A stretch of 64,000 nucleotides of DNA from Paragemmobacter straminiformis (GCF_014243445.1 NZ_JACLQD010000001.1:1054001-1118000), one strand, 5' to 3'. Shown: positions 30,898-41,407, counted from the first letter of the stretch. Numbers and translations are program-made. The notes: generated by a model not told the origin, from the sequence alone.

Positions 30898-33216
30898 GTG
30901 CCGTCATTTTCGACCACACTCGAGCAGGCCATCCACGGCGCACTCGCTTTGGCGAATGCACGCCGCCATGAACTCGCAACGCTGGAGCATCTGCTTCTGG
31001 CGCTGATCGACGAACCCGATGCAGCCCGCGTGATGAAGGCCTGCTCGGTCAACCTCGACGATCTCAGGAAAACCCTGATCGAATTCATCGACGACGACCT
31101 CTCCACCCTCGTCACCGATGTCGAAGGGTCCGAGGCCGTGCCGACCGCAGCCTTCCAGCGCGTGATCCAGCGCGCCGCGATCCACGTCCAGTCCTCGGGC
31201 CGGACCGAGGTGACGGGGGCCAATGTCCTCGTGGCCATCTTCGCCGAACGCGAATCCAACGCCGCCTATTTCCTGCAAGAGCAGGACATGACGCGCTATG
31301 ATGCGGTGAACTTCATCGCCCACGGCGTCGCCAAAGACCCGTCCTACGGCGAATCCCGCCCCGTCTCCGGTGCCGAAGAACATCAGGAAACACCGAAAGC
31401 CGAAGCCGGCGAGGCGAAGGAATCCGCCCTGTCGAAATACTGCGTCGACCTCAACGTCAAAGCCCGCAAGGGCGATGTCGACCCCCTGATCGGCCGCGAT
31501 GCCGAAGTCGAGCGCGCGATTCAAGTCCTGTGCCGCCGCCGCAAGAACAACCCGCTTCTGGTGGGCGATCCGGGCGTGGGCAAAACCGCCATCGCCGAAG
31601 GTCTGGCGTGGAAGATCGTCAAGAAAGAGGTTCCCGAAGTTCTGGCCCATGCCACGATCTTCAGCCTCGACATGGGCGCGCTTCTGGCCGGCACCCGCTA
31701 CCGTGGCGATTTCGAAGAGCGTCTGAAAGCCGTCGTCAAAGAGATGGAGGATCACCCCGACGCGATCCTGTTCATCGACGAAATCCACACCGTCATCGGT
31801 GCGGGCGCCACTTCGGGCGGGGCGATGGATGCCTCGAACCTTCTCAAGCCCGCGCTTCAGGGCGGCAAACTGCGCTGCATGGGTTCGACCACCTACAAGG
31901 AATTCCGCCAGCACTTCGAAAAAGACCGCGCCCTCTCGCGCCGCTTCCAGAAGATCGACGTGAACGAACCTTCGGTCCCCGATGCCATCAAGATCCTGAT
32001 GGGCCTCAAACCGCATTTCGAGGAACATCACGACCTGCGCTACACCTCCGACGCCATCAAATCGGCGGTGGAACTTGCCGCGCGCTACATCCACGACCGC
32101 AAACTGCCCGACAGCGCGATCGACGTGATCGACGAGGCGGGCGCCGCCCAGCACCTTCTGCCCGAAGGCAAGAAGCGCAAAACCCTTGGCACCAAGGAAA
32201 TCGAGGCTGTCGTGGCGAAAATCGCCCGCATCCCCCCGAAGAACGTGTCCAAGGACGATGCCGAAACCCTGCGCGATCTGGAAAAAACCCTCAAACGCGT
32301 CGTGTTCGGTCAGGACAAGGCGGTTGAAGCACTCTGCTCGGCGATCAAACTCGCCCGCGCCGGCCTGCGCGAGCCTGAAAAGCCCATCGGCAACTACCTC
32401 TTTGCCGGTCCGACAGGCGTCGGCAAGACCGAAGTCGCCAAACAGCTTGCAAGCTCGCTCGGCGTGGAACTGCTGCGCTTCGACATGTCGGAATACATGG
32501 AGAAGCACGCCGTTTCCCGCCTCATCGGCGCGCCTCCGGGCTATGTCGGCTTCGATCAGGGCGGCATGCTCACCGATGGCGTCGACCAGCACCCCCATTG
32601 CGTCCTGCTCTTGGACGAAATGGAAAAGGCGCACCCCGATGTCTACAACATCCTGCTTCAGGTCATGGACCACGGCAAACTGACCGACCACAACGGTCGC
32701 ACGGTCGATTTCCGCAACGTGATCCTGATCATGACATCGAACGCCGGCGCGCAGGAAATGTCGAAATCGGCCATCGGCTTCGGGCGCGAGCGGCGCACGG
32801 GCGAAGACACCGCCGCCATCGAGCGGACCTTCACCCCCGAATTCCGCAACCGTCTGGATGCGGTGATCTCCTTCGCCCCGCTTGGCAAGGAAGTGATCCT
32901 GCAAGTCGTCGAGAAGTTCGTCCTGCAACTCGAAGCGCAGCTCATGGACCGTGGCGTTCACATCGAACTCACCCCCGAAGCCGCCGCTTGGCTGGGCGAC
33001 AAGGGCTATGATGACAAGATGGGCGCCCGCCCGCTTGGCCGCGTGATCCAGGAACACATCAAGAAGCCGCTGGCCGAAGAACTGTTGTTCGGCAAGCTGG
33101 TCAAGGGTGGCGTGGTCAAGGTCGCGGTCAAGGATGACGGCATCGTGCTGAACATCGAAGAACCGGCCAAGCCGCGCCTGACAGGCTCGAAGCCGCCGCT
33201 GCTGACCGCCGAGTAA
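30898..33216 (+). CDS. clpA: ATP-dependent Clp protease ATP-binding subunit ClpA
   Basis: A 772-residue AAA+ unfoldase that feeds substrates to ClpP. The N-terminal Clp_N repeats span about 1-145, including the [16 protein letters not shown] segment. Walker A of ring 1 is GDPGVGKT (223-230), of ring 2 GPTGVGKT (504-511); the IGF loop that docks ClpP is at 626-628. Start is GTG at 30898 with AGGAG upstream. No clpS precedes it here. A strong terminator follows. Confidence 0.98.
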   Translation: MPSFSTTLEQAIHGALALANARRHELATLEHLLLALIDEPDAARVMKACSVNLDDLRKTLIEFIDDDLSTLVTDVEGSEAVPTAAFQRVIQRAAIHVQSSGRTEVTGANVLVAIFAERESNAAYFLQEQDMTRYDAVNFIAHGVAKDPSYGESRPVSGAEEHQETPKAEAGEAKESALSKYCVDLNVKARKGDVDPLIGRDAEVERAIQVLCRRRKNNPLLVGDPGVGKTAIAEGLAWKIVKKEVPEVLAHATIFSLDMGALLAGTRYRGDFEERLKAVVKEMEDHPDAILFIDEIHTVIGAGATSGGAMDASNLLKPALQGGKLRCMGSTTYKEFRQHFEKDRALSRRFQKIDVNEPSVPDAIKILMGLKPHFEEHHDLRYTSDAIKSAVELAARYIHDRKLPDSAIDVIDEAGAAQHLLPEGKKRKTLGTKEIEAVVAKIARIPPKNVSKDDAETLRDLEKTLKRVVFGQDKAVEALCSAIKLARAGLREPEKPIGNYLFAGPTGVGKTEVAKQLASSLGVELLRFDMSEYMEKHAVSRLIGAPPGYVGFDQGGMLTDGVDQHPHCVLLLDEMEKAHPDVYNILLQVMDHGKLTDHNGRTVDFRNVILIMTSNAGAQEMSKSAIGFGRERRTGEDTAAIERTFTPEFRNRLDAVISFAPLGKEVILQVVEKFVLQLEAQLMDRGVHIELTPEAAAWLGDKGYDDKMGARPLGRVIQEHIKKPLAEELLFGKLVKGGVVKVAVKDDGIVLNIEEPAKPRLTGSKPPLLTAE

Positions 33217-33238
33217 GGCGCGACCCCGACACAAGACC

Positions 33239-33272
33239 AAAGGCCCCTGCCGCAAGGCGGGGGCCTTTTTCT
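33239..33272 (+). terminator. Terminator of clpA
   Basis: AAAGGCCCCTGCC, loop GCAA, GGCGGGGGCCTTT, then further T residues; 13 base pairs including one G-U. Confidence 0.93.
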
Positions 33273-33342
33273 TTGCCGCACGGGTGAAGAAAGTCTTAAG
33301 CCGCCGTGTCAAACCTGTGCATCAGATGTGCATCCGCACCAT

Positions 33343-34914
33343 TTAACGCTCGGTCAATTTCAACTCGATCCGACGGTTCTGCGCGCGGCTCGCCTCGTCG
33401 TCGCCCGCCGCTACGGGGCGGTATTCCCCGAACCCCGTCGCGGCCATCCGCTCGGGCGGGAAACCAAGGGCCGTCTGCATGTAGCGAACCACCGAAAGCG
33501 CCCGCGCCTGCGACAGCTCCCAATTGTCCTTGAACAGCCCCGTTCCCAGCAGCGGGATATTGTCGGTATGGCCGTCCACGCGGATGATCCAGTCAATCTC
33601 GGGCGGGATATCTCCCTTGATTTCATTCAATATTTTCACCACTCCGGCAATCTGCGCCTGCCCTTCCGGGGCCAGATCGGCCGCCCCCGGTTTGAACAGG
33701 ACCTCGCTGGAAAACACGAAGCGGTCACCCACCACGCGCACCCCTTCGCGCCCGTCCAGCAGCGACGACAGCTTGCCAAAGAATTCCGACCGGTATCGCG
33801 CCAGATCGGCGTTTTCCGCCTGCAAACGCAGCTTTTCCGCCTCTTCCAGTTCGGCCCTTTTCCGCTGCTCGGACGCCACCTGCGCCAAGGCCGCGTTCAA
33901 CTGCGACCCAAGGTTTTCAAGCTGCACCTTGGCCTTGGCATCCTTGTCCGCCGCCTCGTTCAGCACCGCCTGAAGGCTGGCCAACTGCCCACGAAGCGAG
34001 GCGATCTGCTCATTCAGCAGCGCCATTTTCCGCTGCGCTTCCAAGGACTTGGCCTGTTCCTCGCTCAGGGCTTGCTTCGCCGCCTCAAGCGCCGCGTCCT
34101 TGCCGGTCAACCCCTCGGCCCGCTTCGCCGCCTCGGATTTGGCAGCCGCCAAAAGGGTCAGCGTATCCTCGGCGCGCTGCCGCTCTTCTTCCAATGCAAG
34201 CGTCATCGCGGTGATCTCGTCATCGGATGATTTCAGCTTGTTTCGCAATTCTTCCAAGGCCTTGGCATCCACCAGCCGTGCCGCCTCGGCATCGCCCAGC
34301 TTGGCGGTGGCTTCGGTCGATTGCCGCCGCAACGTCTCGACCAGCGCGGCCATCGCCTCGCGCCGCGCCGCCGCAAGCCGCGCCTCTTCCGCCTGCTTGT
34401 CGATCTCGGACCGCGCCTTGGCCAGCGCCAGTTGCGCGGCCTCTTGCTCGGTCAGCAGTTTTTGTTGTGCGGTTTCAAGCTCTTGGACAGTGCCTGTCAG
34501 CTTGTTCTTTTCCGCCAGAAGCGATGCGACCTGCGCTTCAAAGCTGACGATCTTGCCTTGCGCGGTCGCCAAATCTCCCTGCGCCGTCGCCAACTGCCCC
34601 GAAAGCGAGGCGATCAGCGACGCCTGTTTCTCTCCCTCGGCCTTTGCCGCCGCAAGCGAGGCGTCCAGTTCCCCCACCTGCGCCGTCAGCTCGGCAGCCT
34701 TCTTCTTTTCCAGCCCCAAGGCATCGGCCAATTGCGCGATCTGGTCGGTCAGGCTGTCCAACTCGTTCGACTGCGCCGTGATCGTGTCGCGCAGCACCAC
34801 CTGCATCACGGTAAAGATGGTCAGAATGAACATCATGACCATCAAAAGCGTGGTCACGGCGTCCACAAAGCCGGGCCAGATCATCGCAGTATCTCGGCGC
34901 GACCGAAGGCCCAT
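33343..34914 (-). CDS. MotB/OmpA-like peptidoglycan-binding protein with long coiled coil
   Basis: A 523-residue protein. A single transmembrane helix, IWPGFVDAVTTLLMVMMFIL, spans about residues 12-40; Asp18 stands where MotB, ExbD and TolR have the ion-binding Asp. Residues ~45-380 are an almost uninterrupted Ala/Glu/Lys/Gln-rich coiled coil. Residues ~390-523 are an OmpA C-terminal domain (VDGHTDNIPL, NWELSQARALSVVRYM, ASRAQNRRIELKL). It follows its probable partner, the MotA-like gene, by 3 nt. Likely a stator-type protein linking an inner membrane ion channel to peptidoglycan; the driven process is unknown. Confidence 0.88.
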   Translation of the reverse strand: MGLRSRRDTAMIWPGFVDAVTTLLMVMMFILTIFTVMQVVLRDTITAQSNELDSLTDQIAQLADALGLEKKKAAELTAQVGELDASLAAAKAEGEKQASLIASLSGQLATAQGDLATAQGKIVSFEAQVASLLAEKNKLTGTVQELETAQQKLLTEQEAAQLALAKARSEIDKQAEEARLAAARREAMAALVETLRRQSTEATAKLGDAEAARLVDAKALEELRNKLKSSDDEITAMTLALEEERQRAEDTLTLLAAAKSEAAKRAEGLTGKDAALEAAKQALSEEQAKSLEAQRKMALLNEQIASLRGQLASLQAVLNEAADKDAKAKVQLENLGSQLNAALAQVASEQRKRAELEEAEKLRLQAENADLARYRSEFFGKLSSLLDGREGVRVVGDRFVFSSEVLFKPGAADLAPEGQAQIAGVVKILNEIKGDIPPEIDWIIRVDGHTDNIPLLGTGLFKDNWELSQARALSVVRYMQTALGFPPERMAATGFGEYRPVAAGDDEASRAQNRRIELKLTER

Positions 34915-34917
34915 GAT

Positions 34918-36087
34918 CTACCCCCGCCCGACCGTGCCACGCGACAGCGTGCGGATCGCGGCCGTCAACGCAGCGATGTCGCCGCGCAGATCGGCCGTGC
35001 TTTCCTGACGTCCGGCCGAAATTTCTTCAAGTATCCTAAGCAGTTGCACGTCGATCGACCGCAGGCGCATCCGGCTTTCGGCATCCGAATGCGCGCCTCC
35101 CTCGGCCCCCGTCAGTGCCGCGACCAGCCGGTCCTGCCCTTCGGCGATCCGGTTCAGGGCCGCCGCCTGTCCGGTTTCGGCCTCCATCCGCTCGGCCAGC
35201 TTGGTGATGGCGCGGGCAAGATCGTCGATCTTGTCTTCGACCATGACACGCGTGATATCGGATTGGGTATAAAGGGATTGCAGCGCATCCATCTGCGCCG
35301 CCATCTGGTCGACCACAGCCGCCATCGCATTGCTGTCGCCGCCTTCGCCATCAGAAGCAAGGCTCACGCGGGTGATCGACGACAGCCACTCTTCCAACTC
35401 GCGGTAGAAGCGGTTCTGCCCGTGTCCGGCAAAAAGTTCGAGCAACCCCACAACCAAAGATCCGGCAAGGCCCAGCAAGGACGAGGAAAACGCCGTCCCC
35501 ATCCCGCCCAACTGGTTCTCGAGGCCCCCCATCAACTTCGTGAAAACCTGTATGCCCGTTTCACCCTCTTGCGGGGCAAGCGAGCGAATGGTTTCGACCA
35601 CCGCCGGAACCGTGGTGGCAAGGCCGTAGAATGTGCCGAGAAGCCCCAGAAAAATCAGCAGGTTGGTCAGATAGCGGGTGATATCCCGCGCCTCGTCGAT
35701 GCGGGTGGCGACCGATTCAAGGATGGACCGCGACGAGGAATTCGAGATCTGCATCTTTTTCCCGCGCGATCGCAAAAGCGAGGCGAGCGGCGCCAGCAAA
35801 CGCGGCGGGCGGGTGTTTTCGTGCCCCGGAATATGGCGCACGAAATCCTCGATCCAGCTGACCGACTGCATCAGGATGAACACCTGCCAGAAGCAGGTCA
35901 GCACCCCGAGGAAAAAGACGCCCGCAATGAAACCGTTCAGCAACGGGTTTGTCTGGAAAATGCCCGCCACCTGCGCATGGATCACCCAGGCACCCGTGGC
36001 GACCAGCACGACAACGACCAGCATGAACACCAGTTGCCGGATCGGCTGGCTGAAGGTGGTGGCCGGCTCGGCCCGGAACTTGTCCAT
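34918..36087 (-). CDS. MotA/TolQ/ExbB family proton channel protein with long cytoplasmic tail
   Basis: A 389-residue membrane protein. Predicted membrane helices lie near 17-42, 50-74, 140-165 and 195-220. The conserved channel segments read NLLIFLGLLGTFYGLATTVP and GMGTAFSSSLLGLAGSLVVG, the TolQ/ExbB helices that surround the partner's Asp-bearing helix. Residues ~221-389 form a charged helical cytoplasmic tail rich in Asp/Glu/Arg. The start MDKFRAEP at 36087 is chosen because longer in-frame starts add basic non-homologous sequence. It forms a two-gene unit with the MotB/OmpA-like gene. Confidence 0.9.
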   Translation of the reverse strand: MDKFRAEPATTFSQPIRQLVFMLVVVVLVATGAWVIHAQVAGIFQTNPLLNGFIAGVFFLGVLTCFWQVFILMQSVSWIEDFVRHIPGHENTRPPRLLAPLASLLRSRGKKMQISNSSSRSILESVATRIDEARDITRYLTNLLIFLGLLGTFYGLATTVPAVVETIRSLAPQEGETGIQVFTKLMGGLENQLGGMGTAFSSSLLGLAGSLVVGLLELFAGHGQNRFYRELEEWLSSITRVSLASDGEGGDSNAMAAVVDQMAAQMDALQSLYTQSDITRVMVEDKIDDLARAITKLAERMEAETGQAAALNRIAEGQDRLVAALTGAEGGAHSDAESRMRLRSIDVQLLRILEEISAGRQESTADLRGDIAALTAAIRTLSRGTVGRG

Positions 36088-36160
36088 CAGGTCACATCCA
36101 CAAGGTTCTGCTGCGCGATCACCATAACAGCCCGACGCCCCATGCCAAGGGGAAGCCCGT

Positions 36161-36697
36161 TCACGAACACAGTTGCCGGACCCTTGCGGCCAACCAGTCG
36201 AGGTCGGCATCGGCGATGCCAAGTGCTGCAAGATGTTCCGCGGTCGAATAGAGGTAGTCGCGGTTCGGCCCACGTCCGCCTGTCGCATGGGCAATGATTT
36301 CGGCCTGCTCCTCGAGCGGCAGGCCACCGCAATACTGTTCATGCACGGGGTCGATGACATAGGCCAGCGCCGTGACCTGACGGCCATCCGACAGGGTCAC
36401 ATCAAGCCATTCCTCGATATATGCGGAAGATATGAGCTCTCTTTCCCGCAATGCCGCCAGCGTTTCGTCTTCGGCGCCTTCCGCCACGCGAAAGGCGACG
36501 CCGTCGCAATGCACGCCCGTGGCCCTGTCCAGCGCCAGCACCAGACCCGGCGCTTCGACCGAGCCGCGATGGTGGATCGAGCGCATGCAGAAACTGCGGT
36601 GCCAGCCCGCCAGCCGCGCCACATGGCGTTCGGCCACGGGAAATTCCGGATGCCAGATCAGCGACCCATAGCCGAAGACCCAAAGCGCAGCTTTCAT
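36161..36697 (-). CDS. Gamma-glutamylcyclotransferase, ChaC family
   Basis: A 178-residue enzyme that degrades glutathione to 5-oxoproline and Cys-Gly. WVFGYGSLIWHPEF is the Y-G-S-L substrate loop; RSIHHRGSVEAPGLVLALD and the catalytic-Glu region AFRVAEGAEDETLAALREREL are ChaC-type. The C-terminus carries YLYSTAEHLAALGI. ATG at 36697. It is divergent from the DUF2125 gene by 63 bp. Confidence 0.92.
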   Translation of the reverse strand: MKAALWVFGYGSLIWHPEFPVAERHVARLAGWHRSFCMRSIHHRGSVEAPGLVLALDRATGVHCDGVAFRVAEGAEDETLAALRERELISSAYIEEWLDVTLSDGRQVTALAYVIDPVHEQYCGGLPLEEQAEIIAHATGGRGPNRDYLYSTAEHLAALGIADADLDWLAARVRQLCS

Positions 36698-36760
36698 TGA
36701 CTGGCCCTCATGTTGCCGCACCTGTAGACAACAGGGCGTTGAACTTGGAAAGGGCGTCCG

Positions 36761-37750
36761 ATGCGGGCATTGCTTGTCGCGGTTCTGATCGCGGCCATTC
36801 TTTGGGCCGGTTACTGGGTCGTCGGTTCGCGTCTTGTCGAACGCGAGGTGACGGCTTGGTTCGCGGCACCGCATGGCGATGTGACGGCAGCGCAAAGCGA
36901 TATCACGGTTCTGGGCTTTCCCAACCGCTTCGACCTGACCGTGACGGACCCCGCCCTTGCCGATACGGCCCGTGGCTGGGGCTGGCGTGCGCCCTTTGCG
37001 CAGGTGTTCATGATGACGTGGAAGCCGTGGCACCTGATCGCGGCCTTGCCGCAAGAGCAGGAAATCGACACGCCTTTCGGCCCCTTCCGCCTGACGTCGA
37101 GCCAGTTCGAAGGCAGCCTCGTGATGATCCCCGGCACGGCATTGGCGCTCGACCGGACGGTTGTTTCCGCCGACAATCCGGCCTTGCTGCGCGCCGACGG
37201 GTGGGAGGTTTCGGCCACCAAGGCGACATTCGCCACGCGCCTCGCGCCCGATGACGCCAAGGCGCACGAAATCGGGATCGAGGTCACGACCCTGACACCG
37301 CCCGCAGAGTTCCGCATGGCGCTGGCGAACCGGTCCGCCCTGCCCGAACAGGTCGAAAAGGTGCGGCTTGACATGGTTGCAACCTTTACCGCGCCGATTG
37401 ACCGTTTTGCCGCCGTGGCCCGGCCGCGTTTGTCCGCACTACGGGTGAAGGAAGGGCTTTTGCGCTGGGGCGATATGGTCATTTCCGCCAATGGCGAGGT
37501 AAGCCCCGCCGCCGATGGCACCGCCGAAGGCCGGATCGAGCTAAGGGTGCAAAACTGGCGCGAACTGGTTCCCGTGCTGGTCGCGGCGGGGTTGGTGACA
37601 GCCGAAGTGTCGCCAACCGTAACACGCGCCATGGAATTGCTGTCGGAACAGGGCGCGAACCCCGACGTGCTGGACATTCCGCTGGTCATGCAATCGGGGC
37701 GCATGACGCTGGGGCCGCTCCCCCTCGGGCCGGCGCCGCAGATGTTCTAG
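36761..37750 (+). CDS. DUF2125 domain protein, membrane-anchored
   Basis: A 329-residue protein with an N-terminal signal-anchor (MRALLVAVLIAAILWAGYWV) and a large periplasmic domain of the DUF2125 family: GFPNRFDLTVTDPAL, APFAQVFMMTWKPWHLIAAL and a repetitive beta-strand pattern. Function is unknown; the fold is AsmA-like in appearance, with many short beta segments. The stop codon overlaps the stop of the convergent extensin-like gene (4-nt overlap). Confidence 0.88.
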   Translation: MRALLVAVLIAAILWAGYWVVGSRLVEREVTAWFAAPHGDVTAAQSDITVLGFPNRFDLTVTDPALADTARGWGWRAPFAQVFMMTWKPWHLIAALPQEQEIDTPFGPFRLTSSQFEGSLVMIPGTALALDRTVVSADNPALLRADGWEVSATKATFATRLAPDDAKAHEIGIEVTTLTPPAEFRMALANRSALPEQVEKVRLDMVATFTAPIDRFAAVARPRLSALRVKEGLLRWGDMVISANGEVSPAADGTAEGRIELRVQNWRELVPVLVAAGLVTAEVSPTVTRAMELLSEQGANPDVLDIPLVMQSGRMTLGPLPLGPAPQMF

Positions 37751-38781
37751 CGGCAGTAGGGGCCGTTGCGGTAACCGGCGGTGTCGAAATGCAGATGGTC
37801 TTCGTGGTAGCCATCCGATCCGGGGCCGAGCGTCGTGCCGAAGATGCCGCAGGCGGCCTTGTGCGCCTTGCGGATCTGCCGATTGTAGTCTGATTTGACC
37901 GTCCATTCGCTGCCATCGGAAAAGACGAAGGCCGAAATATCCACCGCCTTGCCGCGCCCGTGTTCGCTGATCTTGTTGCCGCGAATGTTGTTACGCGGAC
38001 GGCAGACGTAGCTTCCGGCAATCTGCAACTCGACCACATCTTTGGAGAAGGCGGGCTGCATGCCCTTGTCGATCCATGTCTTGAGGGCCGTTGCCGTGTT
38101 GCAGTCGATCGTCGCCCCGCCCCGCAGGCGTATGCCGTCGATCGACGTGACGCGGACCGGTTCCTCGACCCCGCAGCCTTTGACTTTCGACGTTATCGGC
38201 GCCAGCTCGTCGCCGCGAATGTCGGGGTCGCCGCAGACATAACCGTCGGTCGGGACCGGCTTTTTCGGTTTGCGGTTGCCGAAAAGCGCCCCGAGGCCGC
38301 CGCCACGCGCGGGTTCGTCGGCTGGTGCTGCTTCGACCGGCGCCGAAGCCAGCAGAACGTCGGGGCGTTTCCTGGGGCGCAGGGTGCCATCGGTCGCGGG
38401 TGACACGGTGACCGCCAAAAGTGCAGGAACCGGCATCGCAAGGCTTGCAGGACGCGGCAGGGGGCGCGGTATCTGACCGCTCAGGGCAGGCGGCAGCGCG
38501 GCAAGACCGGCGGCCGGGCTTGCTGTCGGCAGGGCAATCGTCGCAGGTCGCGGCTTGGGTCGCGGCCCCTGCAGGGCCTGCGGAACCGTTGCAAGCGCCG
38601 CGACTGGCACCGCTTGCGGCAGGGCGGCTGTTGCCGGGCGCGGGCGCGGCCGAACCGGGGCTGCGACTGGCTGGGCAGATGCCATGTCCATCGGGCGCGG
38701 CAGAGGGCGCAGCGAGGTCGTCATTTCAGCCTGCGCGGCACTGCCTGCCACCAACAGGGCAGCAAGGGCCAGACGGATCAC
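37747..38781 (-). CDS. Extensin-like C-terminal domain protein, secreted
   Basis: A 344-residue protein with signal peptide (IRLALAALLVAGSAAQA). Residues ~20-170 are a Pro/Arg/Ala-rich low-complexity stalk with repeated RPRPRPAT-like blocks. Residues ~175-344 are the Extensin-like_C domain: CGVEEPVRV, CNTATALKTWIDKGMQ, EHGRGKAVDISAF and DGYHEDHLHFD. The His/Asp/HxH pattern resembles D,D-carboxypeptidase-type metallopeptidases, so cell-wall trimming is plausible. Start is GTG at 38781, immediately after the stop of the prephenate dehydrogenase gene. Confidence 0.85.
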   Translation of the reverse strand: MIRLALAALLVAGSAAQAEMTTSLRPLPRPMDMASAQPVAAPVRPRPRPATAALPQAVPVAALATVPQALQGPRPKPRPATIALPTASPAAGLAALPPALSGQIPRPLPRPASLAMPVPALLAVTVSPATDGTLRPRKRPDVLLASAPVEAAPADEPARGGGLGALFGNRKPKKPVPTDGYVCGDPDIRGDELAPITSKVKGCGVEEPVRVTSIDGIRLRGGATIDCNTATALKTWIDKGMQPAFSKDVVELQIAGSYVCRPRNNIRGNKISEHGRGKAVDISAFVFSDGSEWTVKSDYNRQIRKAHKAACGIFGTTLGPGSDGYHEDHLHFDTAGYRNGPYCR

Positions 38782-39720
38782 CTAGGCATCTTTCTTGGCG
38801 GCCACGCGGCCGAAATCGGGGGCGGCAGTATCCTGTCCGGCCTCGATGATCCCGCGACGGATCGCGCGGGTGCGGGTGAAATAGGCATGCAACTCGTCAC
38901 CATCTCCCATCCGGATGGCCCGCTGCAGGACGAACAATTCCTCGGTAAAACGGCCGAGGATATCCAGCACGGCATCCTTGTTGGTCAAAAACACATCCCG
39001 CCACATCGTCGGGTCCGACGCCGCGATACGGGTAAAGTCCCGAAACCCCGACGCGGAATACTTGATCACTTCCGAATTCGACACGCGCCGCAAATGATCG
39101 GCCACGCCCACCATGGTGTAGGCGATCAGGTGCGGGGTATGCGACACGACTGCCAGCACGAGATCATGGTGGGCGGCGTCCATTTCATCGACATTCGCCC
39201 CCATACCCTCCCACAAGGCGCGCAGGCGCGAGGTCGCTTCCGGGGTCGAGGTTTCGGTCGGCGTCAAAAGGCACCAGCGGTTCTGGAACAGGGTCGCGAA
39301 GCCCGACCTTGGGCCGGAATGTTCCGTTCCTGCAAGCGGATGGGCGGGCACAAAGGCCACGTCGGCGGGAATATGCGGAGCAACGGCTGCAATCACCGCC
39401 TGCTTCACCGAGCCGACGTCGCTGACGCAGGCACCCGCCTTCAGGCGAGGGGCGATTTCGGCGGCAATTTCGCCCATAGCACCCACGGGCACGCAAAGCA
39501 CGACCAGATCGGCACCGTCGACGGCTTGCGCCGCTGTGTCGAACACCTTGTCGCAAAGGCCGATTTCCAACGCCGTCGCCCGCGTTTCCGCCGACTTTGC
39601 GTGGCCGGTGATCTCGCGTGCCAATCCGAATTGGCGGATCGCCAGTGCCATCGAGGAAGCGATAAGCCCAAGCCCGATGAAAGCTACACGGTCATAGATC
39701 GGCGCGGGCTTGGCAGTCAT
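38782..39720 (-). CDS. Prephenate/arogenate dehydrogenase family protein
   Basis: A 312-residue NAD(P)-dependent dehydrogenase for tyrosine synthesis. [20 protein letters not shown] is the dinucleotide-binding segment; [10 protein letters not shown] and [13 protein letters not shown] are the substrate-site motifs with catalytic His; [20 protein letters not shown] is typical. ATG at 39720 overlaps the hisC stop by 4 nt, so the two aromatic/imidazole aminotransfer-dehydrogenation genes are coupled; HisC-type enzymes can also transaminate prephenate or aromatic keto acids. Confidence 0.94.
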   Translation of the reverse strand: MTAKPAPIYDRVAFIGLGLIASSMALAIRQFGLAREITGHAKSAETRATALEIGLCDKVFDTAAQAVDGADLVVLCVPVGAMGEIAAEIAPRLKAGACVSDVGSVKQAVIAAVAPHIPADVAFVPAHPLAGTEHSGPRSGFATLFQNRWCLLTPTETSTPEATSRLRALWEGMGANVDEMDAAHHDLVLAVVSHTPHLIAYTMVGVADHLRRVSNSEVIKYSASGFRDFTRIAASDPTMWRDVFLTNKDAVLDILGRFTEELFVLQRAIRMGDGDELHAYFTRTRAIRRGIIEAGQDTAAPDFGRVAAKKDA

Positions 39721-40802
39721 TTCACACCTTTGAACTGCGCCACGGCATGTGCAACGCGGCGGCAAGCGGCCTCGTCACCGATGGTGATGCGCAGACAATG
39801 CGGCAGCTTGTAACCCGCAACGCGCCGCACGATCAGCCCTTGGGCCTGAAGGAAGGTATCGCAGGCGGCGGCTTCCTCGTCAGAGGCAAAGCGGGCGAGG
39901 ACAAAATTCGCCATCGAGGTATCCGAGGGCACACCCAATTCGGCCAGCGCCTCGGACAGCCAGTGCCGCATGCGGGCGTTTTCGGAACGGCACTTGGCGA
40001 CGAATTCCTGATCGCGGACCGCAGCTTCTGCGGTTTCAAGCTGCGTGTTCGACAGGTTGAACGGGCCGCGGATGCGGTTCAAGACGTCGATGATCGCCTT
40101 TGGCCCGTAGCCCCAACCGATCCGCAATCCGCCCAGACCATAGATTTTCGAGAAGGTCCGCGTCATGACGACATTGCTGCGGCTTTCGATCAGGGCAAGA
40201 CCGCCGTCGTAGCCGTCGACATATTCGGCATAGGCCCCGTCGAGAACGAGGATGGCTTGCTTTGGCATCCCTTCGGCCAGACGCTGGACATCGGCCATCG
40301 AAATCATCGTGCCGGTCGGATTGTTCGGGTTGGCGATGAACACCAGTTTTGTGCGCCGGTTGCAGGCGGCAAGGATCGCATCGACATCGGTCGTGCGTTC
40401 ACGCTCGGCCACCTCGACGGGCGTGGCCCCGACCGCAAGCGCCGAAATCCGATACATAAGAAAGCCGTGTTCGGTGAAGACCACCTCGTCCTTGGGGCCG
40501 GCATAGGCCTGACAGAGGAATGTGATGATCTCGTCGGAACCCACGCCGCAGATCACCCGCTCGGGGTCGAGGCGATGCACTTCGGCAATCGCCTCGCGCA
40601 AGGCGGCGTGGTCGGTGTTGGGGTAGCGATGCAGCGAATGGACCGTGCGGGCAAAGGCTTCCTTGGCCTTGTCCGAAGGGCCGAAGGGGTTTTCGTTCGA
40701 TGACAGCTTGACCGCATTCTGCACGCCCGCCACATGCGCCTTGCCGCCCTGATACAGAGCAATGTCAAGGATGCCGGGCTGCGGTTTGATGGCGTCGGTC
40801 AT
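39717..40802 (-). CDS. hisC: Histidinol-phosphate aminotransferase
   Basis: A 361-residue fold type I aminotransferase. [48 protein letters not shown] and [17 protein letters not shown] are the class I/II motifs; the PLP lysine is residue 219. It converts imidazole-acetol phosphate to histidinol phosphate, and with its coupled neighbour may also serve in Tyr/Phe synthesis. ATG at 40802 fits the family start. Confidence 0.95.
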   Translation of the reverse strand: MTDAIKPQPGILDIALYQGGKAHVAGVQNAVKLSSNENPFGPSDKAKEAFARTVHSLHRYPNTDHAALREAIAEVHRLDPERVICGVGSDEIITFLCQAYAGPKDEVVFTEHGFLMYRISALAVGATPVEVAERERTTDVDAILAACNRRTKLVFIANPNNPTGTMISMADVQRLAEGMPKQAILVLDGAYAEYVDGYDGGLALIESRSNVVMTRTFSKIYGLGGLRIGWGYGPKAIIDVLNRIRGPFNLSNTQLETAEAAVRDQEFVAKCRSENARMRHWLSEALAELGVPSDTSMANFVLARFASDEEAAACDTFLQAQGLIVRRVAGYKLPHCLRITIGDEAACRRVAHAVAQFKGVK

Positions 40803-40885
40803 GGAACTCCCCCCTGTCACGCGGCTTCTAACGATGGCGCAGCCGCAAGGCCAGTGGGTTTCTCCGGTTGAATCGCCGCAGCCTT

Positions 40886-41407
40886 TTATTTGCTGCGCGA
40901 TTGCAGCCAGTCCATCAGCGCCATGAGAACGCCGGAAACGACAAAGGTCAGATGGATGCCCGTCAGCCACATCAGTGTCCGGTCATCGACAGGCGGGGAA
41001 CCCGGATTTCCGATTTCCATGAAGCGCTTCAGAAGATGGATACCCGAAATCGCGACGATCGAGGCGATGAGCTTCATTTTCAGGCCGCCGAAGTCGACCT
41101 TGCCCATCCATTCCGGACGGTCCGCCCCCGCGTCGAAATCGAATTTCGAAACGAAATTCTCGTAACCCGAAAACATCACGATCAACAAAAGATTTGCCGC
41201 CAGCGTCAGGTCGATCAGCGTGAGGACGACCAGAATGGTCTTTTCGGGGGACAGCGTCAGGATTTGCGGCGCGTAATAGACAAGCTCGCGCAGGAAAATC
41301 ACGGTGAGCATGCCCAGCGCGACCACCAGACCAAGATACATCGGCGCCATCAGCCAGCGCGATGCGAACAAGCCGCGTTCGAAACGATCTTCCAATGTGT
41401 TTTTCAT
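40886..41407 (-). CDS. YqhA family (UPF0114/TIGR00645) membrane protein
   Basis: A 173-residue inner membrane protein with three or four hydrophobic segments: [40 protein letters not shown], and [31 protein letters not shown] near the N-terminus and [11 protein letters not shown] are family signatures. Function is unknown. It lies downstream of rpsD, separated by the rpsD terminator. Confidence 0.9.
   Translation of the reverse strand: MKNTLEDRFERGLFASRWLMAPMYLGLVVALGMLTVIFLRELVYYAPQILTLSPEKTILVVLTLIDLTLAANLLLIVMFSGYENFVSKFDFDAGADRPEWMGKVDFGGLKMKLIASIVAISGIHLLKRFMEIGNPGSPPVDDRTLMWLTGIHLTFVVSGVLMALMDWLQSRSK

Noticed and set aside
30904-33312. Very long minus-strand frame (about 800 codons) opposite clpA
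   Set aside because: It mirrors clpA codon structure in a high-GC gene, has Gly/Asp/Val/His-rich composition typical of antisense frames, and matches no family; clpA is unambiguous.
33343-36087. Zorya phage-defence system
   Set aside because: Only a ZorA/ZorB-like pair is present; no ZorC, ZorD or ZorE genes adjoin, and the surroundings are core genome. Kept only as a motor pair of unknown role.
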